From contig JALMLS010000577.1 of NCBI GenBank assembly GCA_038496445.1, positions 1 to 64,000 of the forward strand: DNA of 64,000 nucleotides, read 5' to 3'. Shown piece by piece: positions 9,427-18,028 of the stretch (positions are counted from its first letter, which is position 1; each line of letters starts with the position of its first letter). The stretch comes from Trichosphaerium sp. ATCC 40318 (Eukaryota; Discosea; Flabellinia; Trichosidae). Under the pieces are notes generated by a model. That model was not told the DNA's origin. It saw only the letters and a list, made by a program, of their open reading frames with translations, and did not search any database. The position numbers and the translations under genes are program-made.

Positions 9427-12400
9427 ATGGATAAATTACCTCCAGAAGTACTTCAACAGGTAACTAACGCTAGTTTGTACAAATTTATAACTTGTAAAGG
9501 TGTTTAAAGGCATTGAACCTCATATTCTTATATCGAGTTGCTCAGTACGTTTCTACGCTACCATTAAGGCTAGCGCATTACAAATAACAAGGTGTTAACT
9601 GACAAAAGGTCTGCAAAGAGTGGAACACGCTTATTTCAGCTCCATCGACGTGGAAAAAACCGCTAGTAACGTATCACTGTCTTTCTTTCGAAAAAGGTAA
9701 GCGATCAACCAAATTTAGTGAAAAGTATAAAATGTCCCAACCACAGGTAAAATGTCCCCACTTTTCAACACTTTTTTTGAACAAAAAATTGATGCTACGC
9801 TCTTAAAAAAAAATCTTTTTTATTCTGATTTTAACATGATGTGTCCATTTGCGTTGAGTACCAGTTACCAAAAGATCGCCCTCCTGTACATTCTTCTTCG
9901 TGCATTTCAACCATTTTTTTTCCATCAAATTCTTTTAAGCAGCATGGGCATGACCCATACTGATCACAGACTTCACACCACACCCACGTAGATCCTCCCC
10001 TCCATATGCGCTCGCCACATATCTGACAGGTCTCACATTCATTTTTGTACTTCTTCTTAGCAGTGGCAAGTTTTTTTTCCTGTTTTTTTTTTTCTTTTTT
10101 CTGTCTTGTCTCCTCTCTACGAACATTCTCCTCCTCAATTTTTTTTTGTTTAGCATCTCTCTTGAGTTGCCTTAGCTCTGCCTTGTGTTTAATTTCTTGT
10201 TCTTTATCTATCTTTTTTTTTTTTGCTAATTCAACCATTTGGGTAGCAATATAAGCATCCCCTTTTGGTACTGTCATTGAACCGATTGTTAGGGCATTTA
10301 CTTGATTGCTGTGGCTGTATAGCTCATCCATAGCGTTTTTGGCTTTTCTAGCAGTATCGGTGATGAAGGAAGGTGATTGTTTAGGTTGGACCCCTACATT
10401 TTTTGAAGCATGATTTAAGATCAACTTTCTGTTGTAGGGTATACAAATGGCTAATTTATTTCCAAATTAAGCGCAATCAATCTACATGTGTGGATTATTT
10501 ATCAAAACATTGTTGCATCTGAAGATTGATTTGGGTATTGGTGACAAATGGCTAATTTATTTCCAAATTAAGCACAATCAATCTACATGTGTGGATTATT
10601 TATCAAAACATTGTTGCATCTGAAGATTGATTTGGGTATTGTAGGGTATCTAAATGACTAATTTTTATCTAAATTGGGCGACTAAATCAATCTAGGAGTA
10701 TTGGTGACAAATAACTAATTTATTTCCAAATTAAGCACAATCAATCTACATGCGTGGATTATTTATCATAACATTTGATTGAATTTAGAGTATTGGTGAC
10801 AAAACGCTAATTTATTTCCTAATTAAGCGCAATCAATCTACATGTGTGGATTATTTATCAAAACATTCTCACATGTATTGATTGAATTTAGAGTATTGGC
10901 AACAAATAGCTAATTTATTTCCTAATTAAGCACAATCAATCTACATGCATGGATTATTAATCAAAACATTCTTGCATGTATTGATTGAATTTAGAGTATT
11001 GGCAACAAATAACTAATTTATATCTAAATTAGGACTATGTATGTCTAAATTAGGAACAATTGGGTTATTAGTTATCAAAACGTTGTCACATCTTTAGATT
11101 GATTTGAGTATTGGTGACAAAACACTAATATTTATCCTTATTAGGACAAGGTGTATAAGGGTACAATGCCCACGGACTTCCATGCCGATTTTAAGATTTT
11201 GGGAGACAGTGCTTTGGTCTCTGCAGCTGCAACAGCCATTATGTCATAACGTTGTGTTTTATGTTTGATCTCTGTGCCACTTTCAATTGTAATTTTCCTG
11301 TTTAATTTATATGCCTGAGCTAGGGTAGCAAATGGCTTGTCATCTAAGGGTTGCGTGAAATGTGAGGTATGAGGCACCCATGTGATAGTGTGTACATGTT
11401 GTTCAAGGCATTTTTGTAACGATTCTGTTTTAATGTGGCTGGCCAATCTATCAAGGAACAGGGCTGAAACTAAACAAGGCTTTGCCTTAAATATGAAGGC
11501 ATTTTTTTAAAATCAGGCATTGATGGCAAAAATCAGGCATGCAAAAATGGCAATGCCTGATTTTGCAAAGGCAATGGCAGAAAAGGCAAAAATCAGGCAT
11601 TGAAATAAGGCTTTGTTGGGCAATGCCTTAATTATTGCAATGCCTTGTTTTTTTTAGGCAATGCCTGCCCTAGTTTTTTTATGCATTGCCAGCCTTAAAT
11701 TTACAGGCACCAATTAGGCATTGGTTGTGTACACATTGTACATTAAGGATACATTGGTTTAAGGTAAGTCTCCACCACACCAACACTTCCTAAACATTTT
11801 TTCCATTTACTACTGACGTTTTATATAGACGACGTCACCACGCTCTTAGTATTTTATAGATTCTAACGAAACCACCGCCATTCGAACCGCAGCATCCAAA
11901 TTCACCTACAACAGGAGTATAGGTACTTTAAACCATTTTTCCAGTCCGCGAAAATTATACCAATAATTTGTTAATTTTTTTTTCTAGCTAAAGGTTTTTT
12001 TTCACATGGAGGACATTGAAGTTTTTTGTGTTTTGTGTACTGTACTTTAATAAATGAATCACTATTGTATGCCTATATAAAGCCTTGTTTTATGAGTATA
12101 TGGTGCCTGGGTTATGCCCAAAAATTGAGGGCAAAAATGCCTTATTGTTGCACTAAAAATGAGGCATTATTGGACCAACAATGCAGGCTATTTTAAGGCT
12201 AATTAGTGAACCAGTTGCTTGCTATTTGGCCCAAATATGAGGCTCCAAAGCCCAAAATTACAAGGCAATGCCTCATATTTGCTCATTTTTTTTGGCAAAA
12301 ACAAGGCAATTTGGTGAAAAATAAGGCTGTATTTGGTGGCAAAAAAAAGGCTTTTGCAAAAAAAGCCTTATTTAGTTTCAGCCCTGGAATAAAAATGCAA

Positions 12401-15264
12401 CCCTGTCCCCTTGAAAAATTTTCAAGTGCTTTAAGAACACATCAAGAATTTTTGGCCAAATTTCGTTGGTCACATACCCTTTACCATGAAATATATAGTA
12501 TCTAGGCCATGAAGAGCGGGTATTTGTTGGTCTGGGTACTGTCATTTGATGCACTTTTTGTTCATCACCTTTGTTTTTTGCTGCCATTATATAAATTGAC
12601 ACCAGTACGCGTCCAGAGGCTGAAACAAACGGAATCAACGTGAGAGGGCTGCTTGTGTTATTGTTCAGCCGCCCAGCAATTTTCATCGTTCTATCTTGAA
12701 AGGTAATGTGTTGATACTTGTCACTTGATGCTGTTATCAACTTTTTGTCACAATTGAACATCAAATCTGGGTTCATATAATACATCTCTGAGAATCGCTC
12801 AAAACCATCACACCAAGCTTCTACACGTGGCAGAGTGACAGGAGATACACGGCAGCGACGAATTGTCTTCGAAACAGTGGCTTTGAGTTCAATATTGTGT
12901 CTTTCAGTGAAGCCATCACACCAAGCTTCCATACTGGTCAACTTCTTCTTCTTGTACAGACTTTGTGCCATAGATATCAAGGATGCACGTGATAGAGGCA
13001 TATGACGCCCGCTAAAACTCAAACAGTAGCCAACCAACATTTCTTCTTCAAAATCCGTAAAAAGTTGGTTGCCATGAGATTTGAAATTCTCTGAATTCTC
13101 CTTTGCAAATGCCCTCTGAACACGCTTTCGTAGCGATTCTGATTTAACACAGTGTTTTTTAGCCACTGTGATGCAAATTTGACGAATTGAGAGTGTTTGT
13201 GAAGGTTTACGCTTCTTTAGTTTATAAAGTACTTCCTTTGTGGCCTCTGCCATGTTTTTAGCCTTTGCGGCACTTCTGCGAGGCATTTTAAAAATTGAAA
13301 AGTGGGGACATTTTACCTAGAATTGGGACATTTTATACTTTTCACTAATTACGACGACAACAGTCCATTAATTTTTTTTTTCAGTGTCTGCAACGTTAAA
13401 GGCTCAAAATGTTTCTTGGGTTATCTTTCTTTGTATACTAAAAAGACCTACCGAAGACCTGTTAATTAGTTATAAAGAAATATCTAAGGTACTTAATTAC
13501 TATATCACGTGGGGAACTCTATTAATAGAAATACCCGTAGATACTGTATCATGGAATTAGAGACAATGAAAATATTGTTTTTGGTGACGGTCAAATTGAT
13601 AACATTATTGATAGCCTGAAAGGGTTGAATATAGATGGTTTGGTATACTTAATATCACATCCAATCAAATTCCCTCAAATAAAAGATATGGAGTCTATGC
13701 ACTTGAACGTGGAAGAGTATGATACGTCCAGTAAGTTTTATGAAAATACTTTTTATTGATACTAATTGTACAAAGGTGACTTCTTACCTCTATTGACGGT
13801 ATGTTTATTCAAGCTCACAGGGTTTTCTACCGAACTATTTTCCGAGTTATCAAAGGCGTACACTTGGGATCCTAATAGTATATCTGCACACCGGTAAGTA
13901 CTTGGTTTTTTCTTTCTAACTTCAGAGCTGATCTTTTTCTTCAAGTATTATTCAATTCCTTTGTTACTTGATTTCCAACGCCCCAATTATTCTTTCCTTT
14001 GTAACAGAAGAGCATGAATGGGTTCCAGAATTTCTAGAGTTCCTAGAGCGTATGAGTTATGACGATCAAATGAAGATAAAAACTACTTTAACAGCAAGGT
14101 TGAAACACAGTGTAAGTAACAACACAACATTCTCACCTGTTTATCTGATAGTACCTATGCGAAGAAACCACTTAATGTATTCTGTGATCGCAGAGGTATT
14201 ATAAGTAAGCCATGCACACGTGTTGTGAAGCGAAAGAAGTTCAAAAAAGAAGTTGAGATATGGGCAATACCTGAAGTTGAAGTTGCTAGAGAGTTAACAC
14301 TCATTAGTCATGAAATGTACATCCCAATATACGCTTTAACAGCCATTGATATATCTCACAGTGCACGTAAGATTAATCTTAGCGAATTATTATTCCACGA
14401 AGGAGAAGCTGTTGGACACCTTCAAGCAGTAATGCAAAAGTTCGACAATGTACGATTTTATTGCGCTTGATTATTTTTATCTACTAACTCGTTTCTTATG
14501 AAAATAGCTGACTAACTTAGTGCTTGAGAGCATAATATTAGGAGACGACATTAAAGTCAGAGTATCACGCGCTGTGTACTTGATTAATCTTGCTGAAGAA
14601 TTAGTTTCCTTGGGAAACTTCTTTGGTGCTATTGCAGTAATTTCAGGCTTAGGATACGATTCTATACGTATACTATGGCAAACAGTCGATGTCGTACGTG
14701 TGAATTCTTTTACTGATGTACTGTGCACGTGAAAATAGTGCATGACTTAAACTGTAAAATACTTAAACGTGGCTAAGAAGAAAAAAATTAAATCACGATT
14801 TGATGAACTAATGGCTATAATGTCACCGGCATTTGGATATAAGACACTCGAAGATCTCAAGAGGTAATTATTCCTTAAATGTTATTTGATTTCATATCCT
14901 ACCAATCGTGCATTTTAGATTTGAATTAAAAAATCAAGCATTTATTGTTGACTTTATTATTTGTAGGATGAGGACCAAAGATGGTCTCCCAATGATTCCT
15001 TATGTTGCTTTGATGATTTCCAACATTGTTTATTTATCTGGAGCAAATCCTGACTATAGACAAGGAGTAACAAGTAAACAATGCTACAATGTTGTAAAGG
15101 TAAAATCTTTAATCAAAGAAATTGGTGCTTTCTACAAAGAGCTTGTTCCATCATATCCTTTTCAAACAATTCCATGGATACGCAATATTATAAATTCTCG
15201 GAAGTCAACTATGAGCACAGTAGAATGGTTTGCATTGTCGTTAAAACGAGAACCTAGAGAGTAA
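9427..15264 (+). CDS. F-box-RasGEF (CDC25-domain) protein, transposon in one intron
   Basis: Exon 1 (9427-9459) gives MDKLPPEVLQQ. Exon 2 (9500-9544) gives VFKGIEPHILISSCS and exon 3 (9609-9696) VCKEWNTLISAPSTWK. Together these make a clear F-box. The intron 9697-13384 contains a whole transposon. The coding frame resumes in phase at 13385. Next comes a RasGEF_N-like region (DFLPLLTVCLFKLTGFSTEL, EFLEFLERM), then the catalytic CDC25 domain: IPEVEVARELTLISHEMY, AVMQKFDNLTNLVLESII, RVSRAVYLINLAEELVSLGN, FFGAIAVISGLGYDSIRILW, LMSP-like IMSPAFGYKT, PMIPYVALMISNIVYLSGAN. The stop is at 15262-15264. RasGEF domains load Ras-family GTPases with GTP. An F-box normally links to Skp1 and an SCF ubiquitin ligase, so the fusion may make Ras exchange subject to ubiquitin control. 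About 500 residues. The splice near 14690-14770 is uncertain. Confidence 0.85.
9831..10424 (-). pseudogene. C-terminal part of the transposase: basic coiled coil plus Cys-rich zinc motif
   Basis: An open frame of about 197 codons inside the element. It runs in frame from YNRKLILNHASKN, and the printed start at 10424 is a TTG, not ATG, so this is a continuation and not an independent gene. It contains a long Lys/Glu-rich coiled coil (KKKKIDKEQEIKHKAELRQL), then CETCQICGERI, WCEVCDQYGSCPCC, and HEEEC, which together look like a zinc-binding knuckle. Its upstream edge would follow directly on the GIVP end of the DDE frame at 11141 if the tandem repeats between them were absent. It is therefore best read as the C-terminal DNA- or protein-binding tail of the transposase, cut off by repeat expansion or joined by splicing. 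Confidence 0.6.
10440..11140. repeat. Internal satellite: about seven copies of a ~100-bp unit
   Basis: Units begin ACAAATGGCTAATTTATTTC and contain AATCAATCTACATG, GGATTATTTATCAAAACATT and AGATTGATTTGGGTATTGG. The first two copies are 101 bp apart and nearly identical. Later copies are shorter or diverged. AATCAATCT and AGATTGATT are complementary, so each unit can fold into a hairpin. The array lies between the two parts of the transposase frame. Confidence 0.85.
11141..13286 (-). pseudogene. Pogo/Tigger-like DDE transposase, interrupted by a second element
   Basis: ATG at 13286 (MPRRSAAKAKNMAEATK) starts a helix-turn-helix/CENP-B-like N-terminus with a Tigger-like second HTH (SLRKRVQRAF, FTDFEEEMLVGYCLSF, RASLISMAQSLYKKKK). 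The DDE domain follows with NPDLMFNCDKK (first Asp). At 12387 the frame is broken by a 928-bp insertion and resumes at 11458 with LDRLASH (second Asp) and HFTQPLDDKPF (third Asp), ending GIVPLYTLS at 11141. Removing the insert and one copy of its 3-bp duplication restores the reading frame exactly around the second catalytic Asp, so the gene was intact until that insertion. This copy should not make active enzyme unless the insert is spliced out. 'AWCDGF' occurs twice, near residues 122 and 156, hinting at a small internal duplication. Confidence 0.8.
11459..12386. mobile_element. Nested non-autonomous DNA element (928 bp)
   Basis: The ends are CAGGGCTGAAACTAAACAAG at the left and the reverse complement of GCCTTATTTAGTTTCAGCCCTG at the right: 22-bp inverted repeats with one mismatch. 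They are flanked by a GAA direct repeat (11456-11458 and 12387-12389). No coding capacity. The interior is built from many AGGCAATGCC/GGCATTGCCT-like words in both orientations, so it is rich in small palindromes. The CAGGG terminus resembles hAT elements, but hAT gives 8-bp duplications. A 3-bp duplication fits CACTA-like or Harbinger-like elements better. The superfamily is left open. Confidence 0.75.
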
Positions 15265-15504
15265 AATAAAATTCTTCAACTGGTCAAATTCTTTCTTTTA
15301 AATTCTGTGATTTTAACATGGTATTGGCTAAGCTCAACTTGCACTTAACAACTTAACTCGAATATCCATCACTTGTAATATTATATTGTGTACCATCAAG
15401 GCATACGGTCAAAGACTACCAGCTATGCTAATTGAGTACAATAGACACAATGAAACAAGTACAGGTATTATAGTACAACCAATTTACAGAGAATTGGACA
15501 TTTT

Positions 15505-16395
15505 TTACAACCAAGTAATGTTTAGTGCTTCAACATCCTCTTTTCTAATTTCAGATTTGGCATAGGATGTTTGTAACTTTAGTGTTTTCAGAGATGTCAA
15601 TCGTTTCAAACAAGCCATTGTTAACGAACCTGCTGTATGAATTAGTTCAAGGTGTTCAAGATTTACCAAGCCCTCCAACCCTGCATCTGTTATAGTGCCA
15701 CAGTAATAAAAACGCAAGGTTTTCACACTAGTCAATGCCTTGACACCTTCATCTGTTATTTTATTACACATTGACATGTCAATTTTGTGTGCATATTTGA
15801 GTGCTTTGAGACCTTCATCTGTCATTGCTTTTCCTTCATCAATATGTATTTCTTTGACATTACAAAGTACTTTGAGCCATTCATCTTGTGGATTGCTGAG
15901 CTTAACAGTATGTGCGCCTCTTATTGCCTTGATACCTTGAATAGAAAATTTGGGGCAAGATTGAACATCAATTGTATGTACACCACTAAGTGCTTGCAAA
16001 GAAACATCTGTTATAGCCCAAGCACGCAAGGTAATTTTGTGAATGTTGTGGTTTCCCCTTTGTGTCAGTGCAAGGATAGCATCATCTGTGATTCGTACAT
16101 TCCCCAGATTTATGGTGTGAACGCCTTGGAGGTAGTTCAGAGCAGCCCATGATAATGAATGAAGATAAGCAAAAGCGATTTCTGTGTTTTTAAGCAACGG
16201 GCTGCCTTTGAGAACCTTACAGTCAAAAGCGTATACCAATCTCAGCCTAATAAAGCCTATATTGTAGCGTATGATGTTGTTGAACTTGTGAGAAACTGCA
16301 GAAGCGTTAATACGCTGTTTCTTGTCCAAGTAAGTTAGAATTTGAGTTAAAATCTCTGGCGGTAAGTTTTGAATAGGTTCAGCGTCCATAAGCAA
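15505..16395 (-). CDS. F-box and leucine-rich-repeat protein (intronless)
   Basis: One exon of 296 codons. Residues 8-50 form a clear F-box (IQNLPPEILTQILTYLDKKQ, then RINASAVSHKFNNII). From about residue 90 come ten or so LRRs of roughly 24 residues of the cysteine-containing/plant-like type with a 'VHTINL...ITDDAILAL', 'KYAHKIDMSMCNKITDEGVK' pattern. F-box-LRR proteins are substrate receptors of SCF ubiquitin ligases: the F-box binds Skp1 and the LRR arc binds the target. The 'HTI-L...TD.G...L' repeat style is frequent in amoebal genomes and in giant DNA viruses. The gene lacks introns while its neighbours are intron-rich. It lies 240 bp downstream of, and convergent with, the F-box-RasGEF gene. 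Confidence 0.85.
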   Translation of the reverse strand: MLMDAEPIQNLPPEILTQILTYLDKKQRINASAVSHKFNNIIRYNIGFIRLRLVYAFDCKVLKGSPLLKNTEIAFAYLHSLSWAALNYLQGVHTINLGNVRITDDAILALTQRGNHNIHKITLRAWAITDVSLQALSGVHTIDVQSCPKFSIQGIKAIRGAHTVKLSNPQDEWLKVLCNVKEIHIDEGKAMTDEGLKALKYAHKIDMSMCNKITDEGVKALTSVKTLRFYYCGTITDAGLEGLVNLEHLELIHTAGSLTMACLKRLTSLKTLKLQTSYAKSEIRKEDVEALNITWL

Positions 16396-16787
16396 TATTT
16401 TTACAAGCGAGACGCAACAGCAAGAAAAAATAACAAAACTTGGGCACGTGTTATTGTAGATAACTGAGTTAACGTATTTTATGACTTACGTTGACTTTAT
16501 CTGTATACAATTGCACTAAGGAAGAGTTCTAAGAATGGCTTGTCAAATGTCACTGGTATTGTACTGCGTTGAAATACACTGCAGGATCCACCCTTATTTA
16601 TTAATGGCACCACACATTATAGCCTGACACTGGTGATCACTGTCGATACCTGGCAAATTGCTTTTACATATTCGTAAGTTAAACAAGATAGTAAAGTTAA
16701 GGATCATGTATACGTCTCGAAAAGAACTATACGAACAAACAGACTTGTAAAGGGGATGAAAATAGACTTTTATTTCCAAAAAATTGT

Positions 16788-17141
16788 TTAGTCAAAGTCT
16801 GCGTATAGGTAGCATTTTGTTTTGCTAGACATACACCTCATTACATCACGATTAGCATCTAATCTATGAGAAACACTCCAACCACGTCGATCCCGTACAG
16901 ACTCTACATACAAACCTTGTAAATGCACTACACTTTTAGAGTGGTCGGTATAATAGCAGTGCATTGTTGTGTAGTAATCGTAGGCTGCATTCCAGTTGGC
17001 GCTTATACTAGGTACAATGACGTGTACTTGCCAGAACGTCTTACCTCTAGGGACAGGGCAGACAGTCCTACTGCCAAGGAAGCCTTCTGAAACAGCAATG
17101 AAGCAAAGTGTTACAAGGATAATTGATGAGATACGTTGCAT
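16788..17141 (-). CDS. Small secreted cysteine-containing protein
   Basis: Single exon of 117 codons. The ATG at 17141 (MQRISSIILVTLCFIAVSEG) opens a typical cleavable signal peptide, and the frame upstream offers only a TTG. The mature part (about 97 residues) has four or five cysteines (TVCPVPRG, MHCYYTD, MRCMSSKTKCYLY) and many aromatics, compatible with a compact disulfide-bonded extracellular domain. No family was recognised. The stop is followed closely by AT-rich non-coding DNA. Confidence 0.65.
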   Translation of the reverse strand: MQRISSIILVTLCFIAVSEGFLGSRTVCPVPRGKTFWQVHVIVPSISANWNAAYDYYTTMHCYYTDHSKSVVHLQGLYVESVRDRRGWSVSHRLDANRDVMRCMSSKTKCYLYADFD

Positions 17142-18028
17142 TGTGAGTGTTTGGTGCAAGTATCCTTTTTTTAGTGAAGAATGGCTTAAAACGGAGTACT
17201 TCTTTTAAAACAAAGAGAAGTATTTGTTTAAGTTCACTCCATCGCATTTAAAGGCGTGAAAGCGACTAGAAACGCTTACGAACTTTTGTGGCAATAAAAC
17301 GATACAAGTCGACCTCACAACACGTTCCGTGGCACCTACTATAGCATAGTGCATAGCGCTACGAGTTGGAACTACAGATACACAAAATAGGCCAAAATGG
17401 AATTACCAAGTAGGAATTGCTTTTCCTTTAACTCTGATGCTCTGTTACGTACCACGAAGAAAAGACAAGTAGTTCCTTACTTAATACCTGTTTAACGAAG
17501 TACTCTTTGCTCAGAATCACTTATTCCGTCGCCAAAAAAGCTAATCTAGTCCTTTGTTTTAGACAATACTGGAGTGCAGTAGATACGCTTTGGACCTTTG
17601 GATATTGTTGAAATCCACACTTCTCATTTCCGCTTTGCGGGAAAAAATCCGAATGCTGAGAGTTTGTTTGGAATGTTTACAAAGAAACTTGGACTGTTTT
17701 CTGCTTTTTTTTCTCTCGCTTAGGACGCCCCTGAAACGCATATAAATAGTCAAATTTAGCTCTCCTACGCATGTAAAGGCTACAAAAGCGGTAAACGTGT
17801 AAGTGGAAGTAGACATACACAGTTTTCAGTTGCAAGTGTTTTATTTCTACGACTGGCAATTAAATGCAAGTCATGTTTCATAATTTGGGTTTTGCATCCT
17901 TTTTTTTTTTAAATGATAGTACAAAACAAGGATTTTATTGGCAAGTACCAAAAAAAACTTGTTTATGGTCACGTGAACCTTCGTTTTTATGTGATGGTCT
18001 GGTAAGTCCTCTTCCTTCTTTTTTGGAT
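17142..18028. other. Non-coding or unresolved stretch
   Basis: No gene could be established. A plus-strand ATG at 17397 (MELPSRNCFSFNSDALL) runs into a good GTACCA donor, and an open frame at about 17565-17735 encodes a helical segment (LRVCLECLQRNLDCFLLFFL). The two could not be joined in phase without a stop. It may be a small gene with an unrecognised intron, or a relic. Its far end overlaps the terminator side of the phosphatase gene. Confidence 0.3.

Larger units (their letters stand above)
9718..13345. mobile_element. Pogo/Tigger-like DNA transposon (3,628 bp) in an intron
   Basis: The terminal inverted repeats start GTGAAAAGTATAAAATGTCC at the left end (9718) and match the reverse complement of the right end (to 13345). 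They continue to about 54 bp with a few mismatches (second block GGTAAAATGTCCCCACTTTTC). The element is flanked on each side by TA (9716-9717 and 13346-13347), the target duplication of the Tc1/mariner/pogo superfamily. Removing the element plus one TA leaves a roughly 60-nt intron of normal size with intact GTAAGC donor and CAG acceptor. Cargo: an interrupted DDE transposase, a downstream basic zinc-binding frame, an internal satellite and a nested second element. The near-identical ends suggest a fairly recent insertion. Confidence 0.9.

Noticed and set aside
12206-12505. Plus-strand 99-codon frame over the nested element's right edge
   Set aside because: It crosses the transposon junction and is made of the AGGCAA-type words.
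14477-14743. Minus-strand frame within the RasGEF gene
   Set aside because: Antisense of a well-supported CDC25-domain exon.
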